Assembly (NCBI GenBank): GCA_051002015.1
Contig: JBPCMS010000071.1
Coordinates: 1-53,705, forward strand
DNA from: JACDBE01 sp051002015
GTDB lineage: Bacteria > Actinomycetota > Acidimicrobiia > Spongiisociales > UBA5794
Direction: 5' to 3'
Length of the DNA: 53,705 bases
Shown here in pieces: positions 22,579 to 31,455 of this stretch; the stretch's first letter is position 1; each line of letters starts with the position of its first letter. The notes below the pieces were generated by a model. It made no database searches. It had not been told where the DNA came from and saw only the letters and a list, made by a program, of their open reading frames with translations. Position numbers and translations under genes: made by a program.

Positions 22579-23637
22579 CTACGACGGCCGCTCCGGTCGC
22601 CGGGCGGCGATGGCATCGTCGTACGCCGCCAGGTAACCGGCCAGCACCGGACCGCGATCGAACCGGGCCACCCGCTCGGTGCCCTTGGCGACCAGCGCCG
22701 CCCGGGCCATGTCGTCCTCGAACAGCCCGGCCACCGCCGCCGCCAGCGCCTCCGGGTCGTGGGGGGCGACCCACCGGGCGGCATCGCCCGCCACGTGGAC
22801 GAAGCCGGGCAGCGCCGACGCCACCAGGGCGCAGCCGGCCGCCATCCCCTCGACCAGGATGATCCCGAAGCTCTCCCCCGCCGTGTTGGGGGCGGCCAGC
22901 ACCGCGCTGGCACCGAGGACCCGGTGCTTGGCCGCTTCGTCGATCCTGCCGTGGAACGTCACCCCGGTGATGGCGGCCCCGGCATGGTCCGCCCCGACGA
23001 TGTCGAGGGTGGCCTCGGGCACCCGGAGCCGAATGTGCGGCCAGGCGGCGAGCAACACGTCGAGACCCTTGCGGATGTCGTCCCTCCCCACGAACACCAC
23101 CGACCCGGCTCGCCCGGAGGCGGACTCCCATGTGGACAGGTCGATCCCGTTGGGGACCAGGCGCGCCTCGGCCACGCCCGCCATCACCGAAGCCGCCACC
23201 GGGGACACTGCGGTCACCACCGCCGCCCGCCGTAGCAGGCGGCGCACCGCCGGCCGGCCGACCCTGACCCCGCGCCGCACCAGGGTCGAGGGGTCGGCGT
23301 GGAGGGTGGCCACCACCGGCCCGGTCGCCGTCCGCAGCGCCGCCAGCGACACCGCAGGCACCAGCGGCTCGTGGATGTGGACCACATCGGCGTCGGCGAT
23401 GGCCACCGCCACCCGACGCCACACCCGGGCCCCGATGGCGATCGGCGCCGCCGACCGGTTCACCTCCACCACCCGGGCCGACCCCACCAGCCGGGCTCCT
23501 GGTGGCCCGGTGTCGCCGGGGCCGACAACCACCGGGTCGTGGCCCTCGTCCTCGAGCCAACCGGCCAGCTTCACCACCTGGTCCTGGACCCCGCCGAACC
23601 TGCCGAGGTCGTACGGGCACACCAGGGCGACCCTCAC
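22579..23637 (-). CDS. pimA: GT4 glycosyltransferase, phosphatidylinositol alpha-mannosyltransferase (PimA-like)
   Basis: PimA transfers mannose from GDP-mannose to phosphatidylinositol at the membrane. The 352-residue GT-B enzyme starts VRVALVCPYDLGRFGGVQ, close to the MVCPYSFDVPGGVQ of mycobacterial PimA. It contains VHIHEPLVPAVSLAAL, VPNGIDLSTW and the nucleotide-sugar motif ESFGIILVEGMAAG. It is downstream of and coupled (GTGA) to the acyltransferase gene in the conserved PIP synthase-PatA-PimA order. That context supports a PI-mannoside role, although related GT4 enzymes use other acceptors. Confidence 0.85.
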   Translation of the reverse strand: MRVALVCPYDLGRFGGVQDQVVKLAGWLEDEGHDPVVVGPGDTGPPGARLVGSARVVEVNRSAAPIAIGARVWRRVAVAIADADVVHIHEPLVPAVSLAALRTATGPVVATLHADPSTLVRRGVRVGRPAVRRLLRRAAVVTAVSPVAASVMAGVAEARLVPNGIDLSTWESASGRAGSVVFVGRDDIRKGLDVLLAAWPHIRLRVPEATLDIVGADHAGAAITGVTFHGRIDEAAKHRVLGASAVLAAPNTAGESFGIILVEGMAAGCALVASALPGFVHVAGDAARWVAPHDPEALAAAVAGLFEDDMARAALVAKGTERVARFDRGPVLAGYLAAYDDAIAARRPERPS

Positions 23638-24527
23638 GACGGTTCCCGGTCGCGAGGCCAGTTGGGTTGGAACAGGTGCCACTGTTCGGGGGCGCGCCTG
23701 ATCAGATCCTCGAGGGCATGGGCGAAGGTCTGGGTGGCGGCCGCCACCCGCTCCGCCCTGGTGGGGAGATCGGGGATCTCGATCTGCTCGCCGATGACGT
23801 AGATGTTGCCCCGGCCCTTCTCGAAGAAGCACCCCACGGGGAGCAGGACGGCGCCGGTTCGGTCGGCGAGCGTGGCCGGCCCGGCGGGCAGCGTCGTCTG
23901 CTCCCCGAAGAAGGTCACCGGCACCCCGCGCCCCGACAGGTCCCGGTCGGCGACCAGGGCGACGGCGCCCCCCTTCTGCAGCCGGCGCAGCAGCGCCGTG
24001 GTCACCTGCCGGTCCCCCCCGGCGATCACCACCTCGATACCCATCCGGCGACGCAGCTCGACGAACCAGTCGACGAGACGCCGGTTGGAAAGGGACTCGG
24101 CAACCGCCAGCACCGGCGCCCCCAGATCCTCGGCGATGAGGCCGGCTGACTCCCAGTTACCGGAATGGGGCAGGGCGACGATCACCCCCTTCCCCCGAGC
24201 CGAGGCCTCGATCAACCGTTCCCCGTGGATCGCCCTGCTGGTGGCGAGGATGGCCCCGGTGCGGCGCGGGGTCGCCCAGAAGATCTCGGCCCAGTACCGG
24301 CCGTAGCTGGCGAACATCGACCGGGTCCTGCGCACCGTGGCCGCCTCCTCCCCCACGACCCTGGTCAGGTGGCGCCGCGCCAACGCCAGCCGCTCCCTCG
24401 CCAGGAACGAGGTCATCCAACCAACGCTCTCCCCGAGACGTCGTGCCACCGGCTCGGGGAGCAGGGAGAAGGCACCGGCAGCCAGCCGATACAGGGCGTA
24501 GGCGCCCAGGCCGTCGAGACGGCTCAC
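23634..24527 (-). CDS. LpxL/PatA-like lysophospholipid acyltransferase
   Basis: The 297-residue protein belongs to the HtrB/LpxL acyltransferase family. The HX4E active-site motif is HSGNWE, within VALPHSGNWESAGLIAEDLG. VALVADRDLSGRGVPVTFFG and QWHLFQPNWP are also typical. In mycobacteria the equivalent gene (PatA, Rv2611c) acylates phosphatidylinositol mannosides, and its position between the PIP synthase and PimA genes is the same here. The GTG at 24527 overlaps the upstream stop (GTGA). Confidence 0.88.
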   Translation of the reverse strand: MSRLDGLGAYALYRLAAGAFSLLPEPVARRLGESVGWMTSFLARERLALARRHLTRVVGEEAATVRRTRSMFASYGRYWAEIFWATPRRTGAILATSRAIHGERLIEASARGKGVIVALPHSGNWESAGLIAEDLGAPVLAVAESLSNRRLVDWFVELRRRMGIEVVIAGGDRQVTTALLRRLQKGGAVALVADRDLSGRGVPVTFFGEQTTLPAGPATLADRTGAVLLPVGCFFEKGRGNIYVIGEQIEIPDLPTRAERVAAATQTFAHALEDLIRRAPEQWHLFQPNWPRDREPS

Positions 24528-25117
24528 CGCTCGAGCTGCTCCCAGGTCCTGCGGATCCTCTGCAGGACGGTGAGACCGGCCAGCACCACGAACACCCACA
24601 GCACCGGGTACACCACCTTGTGCCCGCCCCAGATGCCGGCGACGAACACACCGATGAGGATGAAGATCATCCGCTCCGCCCGCCCCATCCAGCCGCCCCT
24701 GCCCTCGGCCCCCCAGCTCTCCGCCTTTGCCCGCACGTACGGGGTGAGCAGCGAGAAGGCGAGGGCGAACACGCACAGCATCAGCGCCGTCTCCTCCTCG
24801 CGCAGGCTGAAGGCGAGCGCTGACCAGATGGCGATCTCGCCGAAGCGATCGGACATGGTGTCGACGAAGGCGCCCCTGATCGATGCCTTGCCCTGATGGC
24901 GCGCCAGCGGACCGTCCAGGGCGTCGAGGATGCAGCCCACCCCGGCGATGACCGCGCCCAGGGTGTAGCGCTGGGCGGCGATGAAGACCGACCCGGCGAT
25001 GGTGACGACGAGACCGGCGGCGGTGACCATCGTGGGGGTCAACCGCGCCTTGGAGAGCGCCACGGCGATCGGGTCGAGGATCGGGGCCATCTGGCTCCGG
25101 CCCTTGAGGTCGAGCAA
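24524..25117 (-). CDS. pgsA: Phosphatidylinositol phosphate synthase (CDP-alcohol phosphatidyltransferase)
   Basis: The 197-residue membrane enzyme has the CDP-alcohol phosphotransferase motif with four aspartates, from DALDGPLAR to FVDTMSDR. Several hydrophobic helices complete the fold. In actinobacteria this gene, next to patA and pimA, makes phosphatidylinositol phosphate from CDP-diacylglycerol and inositol phosphate. The start is TTG at 25117, chosen because AAGGAGG lies 7-8 nt upstream; the next in-frame ATG would remove nine residues. Confidence 0.9.
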   Translation of the reverse strand: MLDLKGRSQMAPILDPIAVALSKARLTPTMVTAAGLVVTIAGSVFIAAQRYTLGAVIAGVGCILDALDGPLARHQGKASIRGAFVDTMSDRFGEIAIWSALAFSLREEETALMLCVFALAFSLLTPYVRAKAESWGAEGRGGWMGRAERMIFILIGVFVAGIWGGHKVVYPVLWVFVVLAGLTVLQRIRRTWEQLER

Positions 25118-25256
25118 ACTCGTCCTCCTTCCGCCGGAAAGCTACCAGCTTGGAACGGGCGGCCAATGCACGGGGGTCGTCCTGCGGGAGGCTCCCGGAG
25201 CGTTGGCTACACTCGCCGGGCCCTCACGGACCCGGTCCGTCCTCGAAAGGATCTGG

Positions 25257-26549
25257 ATGACCGACGGAAACCCGAAGCTGCGAATCGATGGGACCGATCA
25301 CGAGCTGGCCACCGTTCCCTCGACCATCGGTGATGTCGGGCTCGACATCGCCAGCCTGCGCAGCGACACGGGGTATGTCACCTTCGATCCCGGCTACGCC
25401 AACACGGCGAGCACCGACAGCGCCATCACCTACATCGACGGCGGCAGCGGGACCCTGTGGCACCGCGGCTACAAGATCGAGGACCTGGCCGAGAACTGCG
25501 GCTTTCTCGAGGTCGCCTACCTCCTCCTGTTCGGCCAGCTCCCCGACCAGGCCGCTCTCGACGCCTGGCGGGCCAAGGTCCGCCAGCACACCCTGCTCAA
25601 CGAGGAGCTGAAGCGCTTCTTCGACGCCTTCCCCCGCAGCGCCCATCCGATGGCGATCCTGTCCTCCGCCACCAACGCCATCTCGACGTTCTACGAGAAC
25701 TACTACGACCCCAAGGACCCGGCGGCGGTCAGCGAGAGCGCCACCAGGCTGATCGCCAAGATGCCGACGGTCGCCGCCTGGGCGTACAAGAAGTCGATCG
25801 GGCAGCCGTACATCTACCCTCGCAACGACCTCACCTACGTGGAGAACTTCCTCCACATGATGTTCGCCCTCCCCGTGGCCGACTCCCCGGTCGACCCCGT
25901 GGTGGCCAAGGCGCTCAACGTGCTGCTGATCCTCCACGCCGACCACGGCCAGAACTGCTCGACGGCGACGGTCCGCTTCGTCGGCTCCAGCCAGGCCAAC
26001 CTGTTCGCCTCGGTGGCCGCCGGGATGAACGCCCTGTGGGGTCCGCTCCACGGCGGCGCCAACCAGGAGGTGGTCGAGATGCTCCACGCCATCCACGTCG
26101 ACCCCGACATGACGGTGGAGAAGGCGGTGGCCAGGGCCAAGGACAAGGACGATCCCTACCGGCTGATGGGCTTCGGGCACCGGGTGTACCGCAACTACGA
26201 CCCCAGGGCCAAGATCCTGAAGCGCTTCGCCGACGACGTGCTGGGGACCGTCAGCAAGGACGACCCGCTGCTCGAGATCGCCAACCACCTCGAGCAGGTG
26301 GCGCTGGAGGACGACTACTTCGTCAGCCGCAAGCTGTACCCCAACGTCGATTTCTACTCGGGGCTGATCTTTCGGGCGCTCGGGTTCCCCACCAGGATGT
26401 TCACCGTGCTGTTCGCCATCGGGCGGCTCCCCGGGTGGATCGCCAACTGGATGGAGATGCACCAGCACGGCGACAACAAGATCGCCCGCCCCCGCCAGAT
26501 CTACACCGGCGAGGCGCTGCGCGACTTCGTCCCCATCGCCGACCGCTGA
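25257..26549 (+). CDS. gltA: Citrate synthase (type II)
   Basis: Citrate synthase condenses oxaloacetate and acetyl-CoA at the entry of the TCA cycle. The 430-residue length and an N-terminal beta-rich domain (GYANTASTDSAITYIDGG) match hexameric type II enzymes. Catalytic regions are LILHADHGQNCSTATVR, GFGHRVYRNYDPRAK and NVDFYSGLIFRALGFP. The ATG at 25257 follows GAAAGGA. The gene sits between PIP synthase and thrS, where mycobacteria carry a different gene, and it is divergent from the PI-lipid operon. Confidence 0.96.
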   Translation: MTDGNPKLRIDGTDHELATVPSTIGDVGLDIASLRSDTGYVTFDPGYANTASTDSAITYIDGGSGTLWHRGYKIEDLAENCGFLEVAYLLLFGQLPDQAALDAWRAKVRQHTLLNEELKRFFDAFPRSAHPMAILSSATNAISTFYENYYDPKDPAAVSESATRLIAKMPTVAAWAYKKSIGQPYIYPRNDLTYVENFLHMMFALPVADSPVDPVVAKALNVLLILHADHGQNCSTATVRFVGSSQANLFASVAAGMNALWGPLHGGANQEVVEMLHAIHVDPDMTVEKAVARAKDKDDPYRLMGFGHRVYRNYDPRAKILKRFADDVLGTVSKDDPLLEIANHLEQVALEDDYFVSRKLYPNVDFYSGLIFRALGFPTRMFTVLFAIGRLPGWIANWMEMHQHGDNKIARPRQIYTGEALRDFVPIADR

Positions 26550-26574
26550 GGCATCGCCGCGTGGCGGGCGCCGC

Positions 26575-27084
26575 TCACCACTGACCGGGGGGGACGTCCT
26601 CGGCGTAGGTCTCCACGACGTGGCCGTCGATCCCGTCGATACGTACCAGCCCCCGCCGGGAGGGCGGCTCGTCCGCCGAGAACACCAGCACGTTCCACAC
26701 GGGGCGGCTCCGCCATCCGGTGAAACCCAGGGTGGCCGAGGCGTGGCCCACCGGGAACCCGATGGCCCGGTTGGCCGCCTCCAGGGCCCTTCCCTCCCGC
26801 ACCACCAGGTGCCAGCCGGCCACCCGGTTGTAGGCGGCGATGGCCAGCAGACCGGCGACGGCGATCCACATCCCCGCGGGGAGGCTGCCGAGGCCGATCC
26901 CGATCGCGGCGAGGGCGGCGAACACCACATACACCATGGCCGCCCGGCGCCGCCGCTGCGGGTCTGGCACGGCGTGGGGACGGATGACCTCGGCGTCGAG
27001 GTCGTCGGGCATGGCGGCGGCATCCGCCACCTCGGCCGGGATCTCGATGCCGCGGCGACGGACCCGGCGCCTGGACTCGCTCAT
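26575..27084 (-). CDS. Conserved two-helix membrane protein of unknown function
   Basis: The 169-residue protein has a basic N-terminus, then two adjacent hydrophobic segments (MVYVVFAALAAIGIGLGSLP and MWIAVAGLLAIAAYN, about residues 50-85). A soluble C-terminal half follows, with FPVGHASATLGFTGW and VWNVLVFSADEPP. I do not recognise a named domain. The ATG at 27084 overlaps the thrS stop as ATGA, so it is translated from the thrS transcript. It may be peripheral to translation only by position. Confidence 0.65.
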   Translation of the reverse strand: MSESRRRVRRRGIEIPAEVADAAAMPDDLDAEVIRPHAVPDPQRRRRAAMVYVVFAALAAIGIGLGSLPAGMWIAVAGLLAIAAYNRVAGWHLVVREGRALEAANRAIGFPVGHASATLGFTGWRSRPVWNVLVFSADEPPSRRGLVRIDGIDGHVVETYAEDVPPGQW

Positions 27085-29015
27085 CGGGGCGGGGCGCACA
27101 GGGTCCCCAGCTCGGAGACCGCCTCGGCCAAGGGGACGCCCCGCCGCTCCTCGCTCTCGCCGCGGAGCCGCAGCCCGACCGTCTCGCCCTCGACGTCGTC
27201 GTCACCGACCACGATCACGGCGGGATGCTTGTGGGTGATGGCGCGCCGCACCTTCTCCCCCAGCGACTCGCCGCTGACGTCGACCTCGACCCGCACGCCC
27301 TCCCCACGGATCCGCTCGGCCACCGACGAGGCGTAGCCGTCGTGGCGGTCGGCCACCGGGATCACGGTCGCCTGCACCGGGCTCACCCAGGCGGGGAGGG
27401 CGCCGGCGTAGTGCTCGATCATGACCCCGACAAAGCGCTCGATGGCGCCGAACTTGGCGCAGTGGATCATCACCGGCTGGGCCCGGTCGTTGTCCGGGGT
27501 GGTGTACTCGAGCTCGAAGGCTTTGGGCAGGTTGAAGTCGAGCTGGATGGTGGAGATCTGCCAGCGTCGCCCCAGGGCGTCCCTGACGTGCACGTCGATC
27601 TTGGGGCCGTAGAAGGCGGCCTCGCCCTCGCCGACCTCGTACACCACCTGGCGAGCCTCCAGCGACGCCCGCAGCAGCTCGGTGGCCTCATCCCACAGGT
27701 CGGGCTCGCCCATCCACTTGTCCGGATCCCTGGTGGACAGCTCGGCCTCGATGTCCTCGAACCCGAAGTCGGCGAACAGGGTGAGCACGAAGTCGAGGTG
27801 CATGGCCAGCTCGTCGGCAAGCTGGTCTCTGGTGCAGAACGTGTGGCTGTCGTCCTGGGTCATGCCCCGTACCCTGAGCAGGCCCTGCACCGTCCCCGAC
27901 CGCTCGTAGCGGTAGACCCCGCCCAGCTCGGAGAGTCGGATGGGCAGCTCACGGTAGGACCGGGCCGAGCTGCGGTAGATGAGGACGTGGAACGGGCAGT
28001 TCATCGGCTTGACCCGGTAGCCCTCCTCGGCGTCCAGCTCCATCCGTGGGTACATGTTCTCGGCGTAGAAGTCGAGATGGCCCGATGTTTCCCAGAGGTG
28101 CTCCTTGGCCAGGTGCGGGGTGACCACGAAGTCGAACCCGTACTGCTGGTGGATCCGGCGGCTGTAGTCCTCCATCACCTTGCGCAGCATCCCCCCCTTG
28201 GGATGCCACAGGTTGAGCCCGGCGCCCAGCTCGGGCGGTGACGAGAAAAGGTCGAGCTGGTGACCGATACGGCGGTGGTCGCGCAGCCGGGCCTGCTCGA
28301 TGCGGTCCAGGTAGCCGGCCAGCGCCTGCGGGCTCTCCCATGCGGTCCCGTAGATCCGTTGCAGCTGGGGGTTCTTCTCGTCGCCCCGCCAGTACGACCC
28401 GGACGAGCGAAGCAGCTTGACCGCCTTGATCCGGCCGGTCGACGGGAGGTGGGGGCCCCGGCACAGGTCGACGAAGTCGAGGTTGCGGTAGATGCTCACC
28501 TCGGTGCTCCCCGCCCCCTGGGACTCGTCGACGCCATCGATGATCTCGGTCTTGAACGGCTGACCGGCGAAAAGCTCCCTCGCCTCGCCGGTGGGGATCA
28601 CCCGGCGCGAGAAGGGCTGGTCCTCGACGATGATCTGGTGCATCCGGGCCTCGATCGCCTCCAGGTCCTCGGTGACGAAGCCGCGTCCGATGTCGAAGTC
28701 GTAGTAGAAGCCGTCCTGGATGGCTGGGCCAATGGCGAACGAGGCACCCGGGTACAGGTCCAGCACCGCTTGGGCGAGCACATGGGCGGACGAGTGCCGG
28801 ATGACCGCCCGACCCTCGTCGGTGGTGTCGGTGACCACGGCGAAGGCGCCGTCACCGGGGAGGGGCCGGCCCAGGTCGAGCAGCACGCCGTCGAGGCTGA
28901 CCACCACCGCCGCGGTGGCCAGCGACCGGCCGATCGAGGCGGCAACCTCGGCGCCGGTGGTGCCGTCGGCGAAGTCGTGGATGGTGCCGTCGGGAAAGGT
29001 GAGCTTGATCGACAA
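27081..29015 (-). CDS. thrS: Threonine--tRNA ligase
   Basis: ThrRS, 644 residues, standard length. It has an N-terminal TGS domain (IKLTFPDGTIHDFADGTTG), an editing domain with HSSAHVLAQAV and a class II core. The zinc ligands lie in MNCPFHVLIY, SHTFCT and MIEHYAGALP. A C-terminal anticodon domain (VIPVADRHDGYASSV) completes it. The start is read as TTG at 29015 because AAGGGA lies 6 nt upstream and the family N-terminus begins there. The frame stays open far upstream, but without homology. No T-box-like leader is visible. Confidence 0.96.
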   Translation of the reverse strand: MSIKLTFPDGTIHDFADGTTGAEVAASIGRSLATAAVVVSLDGVLLDLGRPLPGDGAFAVVTDTTDEGRAVIRHSSAHVLAQAVLDLYPGASFAIGPAIQDGFYYDFDIGRGFVTEDLEAIEARMHQIIVEDQPFSRRVIPTGEARELFAGQPFKTEIIDGVDESQGAGSTEVSIYRNLDFVDLCRGPHLPSTGRIKAVKLLRSSGSYWRGDEKNPQLQRIYGTAWESPQALAGYLDRIEQARLRDHRRIGHQLDLFSSPPELGAGLNLWHPKGGMLRKVMEDYSRRIHQQYGFDFVVTPHLAKEHLWETSGHLDFYAENMYPRMELDAEEGYRVKPMNCPFHVLIYRSSARSYRELPIRLSELGGVYRYERSGTVQGLLRVRGMTQDDSHTFCTRDQLADELAMHLDFVLTLFADFGFEDIEAELSTRDPDKWMGEPDLWDEATELLRASLEARQVVYEVGEGEAAFYGPKIDVHVRDALGRRWQISTIQLDFNLPKAFELEYTTPDNDRAQPVMIHCAKFGAIERFVGVMIEHYAGALPAWVSPVQATVIPVADRHDGYASSVAERIRGEGVRVEVDVSGESLGEKVRRAITHKHPAVIVVGDDDVEGETVGLRLRGESEERRGVPLAEAVSELGTLCAPPR

Positions 29016-29143
29016 CCAGGGTCCCTTGCGTGCGGGACACAAGGCTACCCCGGGTGGGCCGGGCTCGGCCCAAGCCGTGAAATCCGCGAAAAACGAGCCT
29101 CCCCCTTCTACGCTCCGCCGAAGTTGCCGACGAGGGGTGTGAC

Positions 29144-29389
29144 ATGTTGGAGATCGTGGCGGCGGCCGCTCTGCTGGCGGGGGTGGTGATGGCGGTGACG
29201 AGGACGGGACCGGCGGCGGCGCCGCCGCGTCTCGGGGTTCCGGTGGCGGTCGGGGGCCCCGGCATGGAGCACGGCCCCGATCGCAGCCACGGGTTCGATC
29301 TGTCGTCCGACCTGCCCTGTCCGTGGTGCCGCGCCGCCACCACCGACGACGACATCCGCTGCCCTTCGTGCGGGCAACGGTTCGGCTGA
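29144..29389 (+). CDS. Small membrane-anchored zinc-ribbon protein
   Basis: The 81-residue protein has an N-terminal hydrophobic segment (IVAAAALLAGVVMAV), a Pro/Gly-rich linker and a C-terminal pair of CxxC motifs (Cys59/62 and Cys73/76: CPWC and CPSCGQRF) that would bind one zinc. I do not recognise a named family. It is divergent from thrS, and its stop directly abuts the convergent mshD stop. GAGG precedes the ATG by about 8 nt. Confidence 0.6.
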   Translation: MLEIVAAAALLAGVVMAVTRTGPAAAPPRLGVPVAVGGPGMEHGPDRSHGFDLSSDLPCPWCRAATTDDDIRCPSCGQRFG

Positions 29390-30286
29390 TCATCCCCGCA
29401 GGGTCAGCTCCTCGAGCATCCTGATCGTCTCGAACCCGAGCGACCGGTACAACCTCATGGCCCGTTCGTCCTCGGCATCGGTGTAGAGCACCGCCTCGCC
29501 GACATCGTGGCGGCCGTGCAGGTCGTCGAGCCCCGCCAGGAGCAGTGCCCGACCCAGGCCACGGCCCTGCGCCTCGGGGATCACCCCGATGATGTAGATC
29601 TCGCCCCGCCCGTCGGCGTGGACCTTGGTCCAGCAGGACCCGATCAGCCGCTCCCCCTCCCAGGCGAGCAGGAAACCCTCCGGATCGAACCATGGCTGGG
29701 CCAGGCGCTTGGCCAGGTTCTCCTCGTCGAGGGCTCCGTTCTCGGGGTGCCCGGCGAAGGCGGCGTTGTTCGCCTCCAGCCACGCGGTACCGTCGTCGTC
29801 ACCGAATCGGCGCAGCTCGATCCCTTCGGGAAGGGCCCACGGGATACCGGTCGGCAGCGGGCGGGCCATCTCGGCGAGGAGGCGCCTCCGGGCCAGGGCG
29901 AGCGGCGACACCGCCGCCGTCTCCGCCCGTCGCCACACCCACAGGGTGAGCGGGGTCTCGTCGTGGATGACGTCGGGCATGGTCTCGGCCAGAAGCCGCA
30001 CGATTCCCGCCTCGTCGGGGTGCCCCGGCTCGGCGACGATCTCGACCGCCCAGTGACCGTGGGGAAGCCCGGCGGCGGCGGGATGTCTGGAGGCGACGGC
30101 GTAGCCGACCAGCCGGGTCGGGCCCCCGTTGCGGCCGGTGATTGCCACCCGGCCGATCTGTTGAGGTGACAGCAGCCGGATGGCCTTGTGCTCGCTGACC
30201 GCCGGGTGTCCGTCCGTCTCCTCCCTGCGGGCGAGCAGCGACTCGATGGCGTCACGATCGGACGGGTGGGCGGTGCGGACCTCCAT
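29390..30286 (-). CDS. mshD: Mycothiol synthase (tandem GNAT acetyltransferase)
   Basis: MshD acetylates Cys-GlcN-Ins to complete mycothiol. The 298-residue protein has two GNAT domains. The second carries EANNAAFAGHPENGALDEEN, PWFDPEGFLLAW, SCWTKVH, EIYIIGVIPEAQGRGLGRAL and LYRSLGFE, closely following the MshD pattern. The first half is the degenerate GNAT domain. The length matches the family. It implies a mycothiol-producing host, consistent with the maleylpyruvate-isomerase-like gene near 50.5 kb. Confidence 0.9.
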   Translation of the reverse strand: MEVRTAHPSDRDAIESLLARREETDGHPAVSEHKAIRLLSPQQIGRVAITGRNGGPTRLVGYAVASRHPAAAGLPHGHWAVEIVAEPGHPDEAGIVRLLAETMPDVIHDETPLTLWVWRRAETAAVSPLALARRRLLAEMARPLPTGIPWALPEGIELRRFGDDDGTAWLEANNAAFAGHPENGALDEENLAKRLAQPWFDPEGFLLAWEGERLIGSCWTKVHADGRGEIYIIGVIPEAQGRGLGRALLLAGLDDLHGRHDVGEAVLYTDAEDERAMRLYRSLGFETIRMLEELTLRG

Positions 30287-30405
30287 TGGTGGTCCAGGGT
30301 AGGGAACCGGGCAGGGCAGTCTCCAGTGGCCCGATCCCCGAGCCGGGATGCGGCCCCGGTGGAGAACCGTATCGATCGGCCCGGCGGCCCCTATTGTGGG
30401 AGACG

Positions 30406-31392
30406 ATGGGTTCGGTGGGGCTCGTGCTCGGAGGCGGTGGGATCACCGGCGCCTCGTATCACCTGGGCTGTCTCCTCTCGCTGGAGATGGCCACTGGCTG
30501 GCATCCCAACGACGCCGCCGTGGTGGTAGGGACCTCGTCCGGGGCCTTCACCGCCGCCATGCTGCGCGGCGGCCAGCTCAGCATCGACACCTTCATCGAC
30601 GACGCCGGCTCCCGCACCGAGGCCAACGAGCGATTGCGGGTGCGCTGCTACCCGCGGGCCAGACCCGGCGGTGTGGTGCGCTGGCTGCGGCGCGGGGTGC
30701 TCCCCGGGTTGACCAGCGGTCCCGACCTGCGGATGGTGGCGGGCAGCCCTGCGATGTACAGCACCGCCGGCATCATGGACTGGATCGAGGAGCGGATCGG
30801 CGCCGACATGGCCCATGGCTGGCCCGACCGTCCCACCGTCATCGTCGGCTTCGACCTGGCGTCGAGGAAGCGGGCGGCGTTCGGGACGGACGCCGCCCCC
30901 GAGGTCCCCTTCAAGATCGCGGTGGGCGCCTCGCTGGCGGTGCCGATGGTGTACGAACCGGTGCGGATCAAGGGCCGCTGGTACTCCGACGGAGGGATGG
31001 CCAGCGGGACCAGCGCCGACCTGGTGCTCGGGCTCGACCAACCGCTCGATCTGATCATCGTCAGCGCCCCCATGGCCGCCTTCGACGCCAGACCGGGCGC
31101 CCGCTTCTACGAGGGGGCGTTCGACCGGGTGGGCAGGGTTGCGCTCGACATCGAGCTGGCCAGGATCAGGGACGCCTGGCCGGAGACCGACATCGTGGTG
31201 CTCCGCCCCGACGACAAGATCCTCGAGGTGAGCAGACCCAACCCGATGTCGACCAGGGCAGCCATCCCCGCCTTCCTCCGCACCCTGCGCACCATGCGCG
31301 ACCAGCTGAGCCGGCCGGAGGTGTGGGAGGTCCTCCGGCACCATCTGGGCACCGCCCCCCGGCCGACGGCACCGGCCCCCACCACGTGGTGA
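30406..31392 (+). CDS. Patatin-like phospholipase family protein
   Basis: The 328-residue protein starts with the glycine-rich oxyanion loop GLVLGGGGITGASYHLG. The serine hydrolase motif GTSSG (42-46, nucleophile Ser44) and the dyad aspartate in SDGGMASG (Asp195) follow. Family members hydrolyse acyl esters of lipids; the exact substrate is unknown. The ATG at 30406 follows GGGAG. The frame is open further upstream to 30286, but that part has no homology and overlaps the mshD start. A palindromic repeat follows the stop. Confidence 0.88.
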   Translation: MGSVGLVLGGGGITGASYHLGCLLSLEMATGWHPNDAAVVVGTSSGAFTAAMLRGGQLSIDTFIDDAGSRTEANERLRVRCYPRARPGGVVRWLRRGVLPGLTSGPDLRMVAGSPAMYSTAGIMDWIEERIGADMAHGWPDRPTVIVGFDLASRKRAAFGTDAAPEVPFKIAVGASLAVPMVYEPVRIKGRWYSDGGMASGTSADLVLGLDQPLDLIIVSAPMAAFDARPGARFYEGAFDRVGRVALDIELARIRDAWPETDIVVLRPDDKILEVSRPNPMSTRAAIPAFLRTLRTMRDQLSRPEVWEVLRHHLGTAPRPTAPAPTTW

Positions 31393-31399
31393 GGACCGA

Positions 31400-31447
31400 T
31401 TCTTAGGATCGAAACGCGTCTCTCATGACGCGTTCTGATCCTAAGAA
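31400..31447. repeat. 48-bp palindromic repeat element (copy 2), likely bidirectional terminator
   Basis: TTCTTAGGATC (31400-31410) and GATCCTAAGAA (31437-31447) form a perfect 11-bp stem. Inside it AACGCGTC (31413-31420) pairs with GACGCGTT (31427-31434) around a 6-nt loop. The sequence and layout match the element at 1014-1067. It lies between convergent patatin and trpB2 genes, so it can fold in both transcripts. Confidence 0.8.
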
Positions 31448-31455
31448 AGTCTCGG

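Noticed and set aside
28852..29143. T-box riboswitch before thrS
   Set aside because: The leader is short and GC-rich and shows no T-box sequence or specifier stem.
29016..29783. Long upstream extension of ThrRS
   Set aside because: No homology; the TGS domain starts at the TTG at 29015 with an SD-like sequence upstream.
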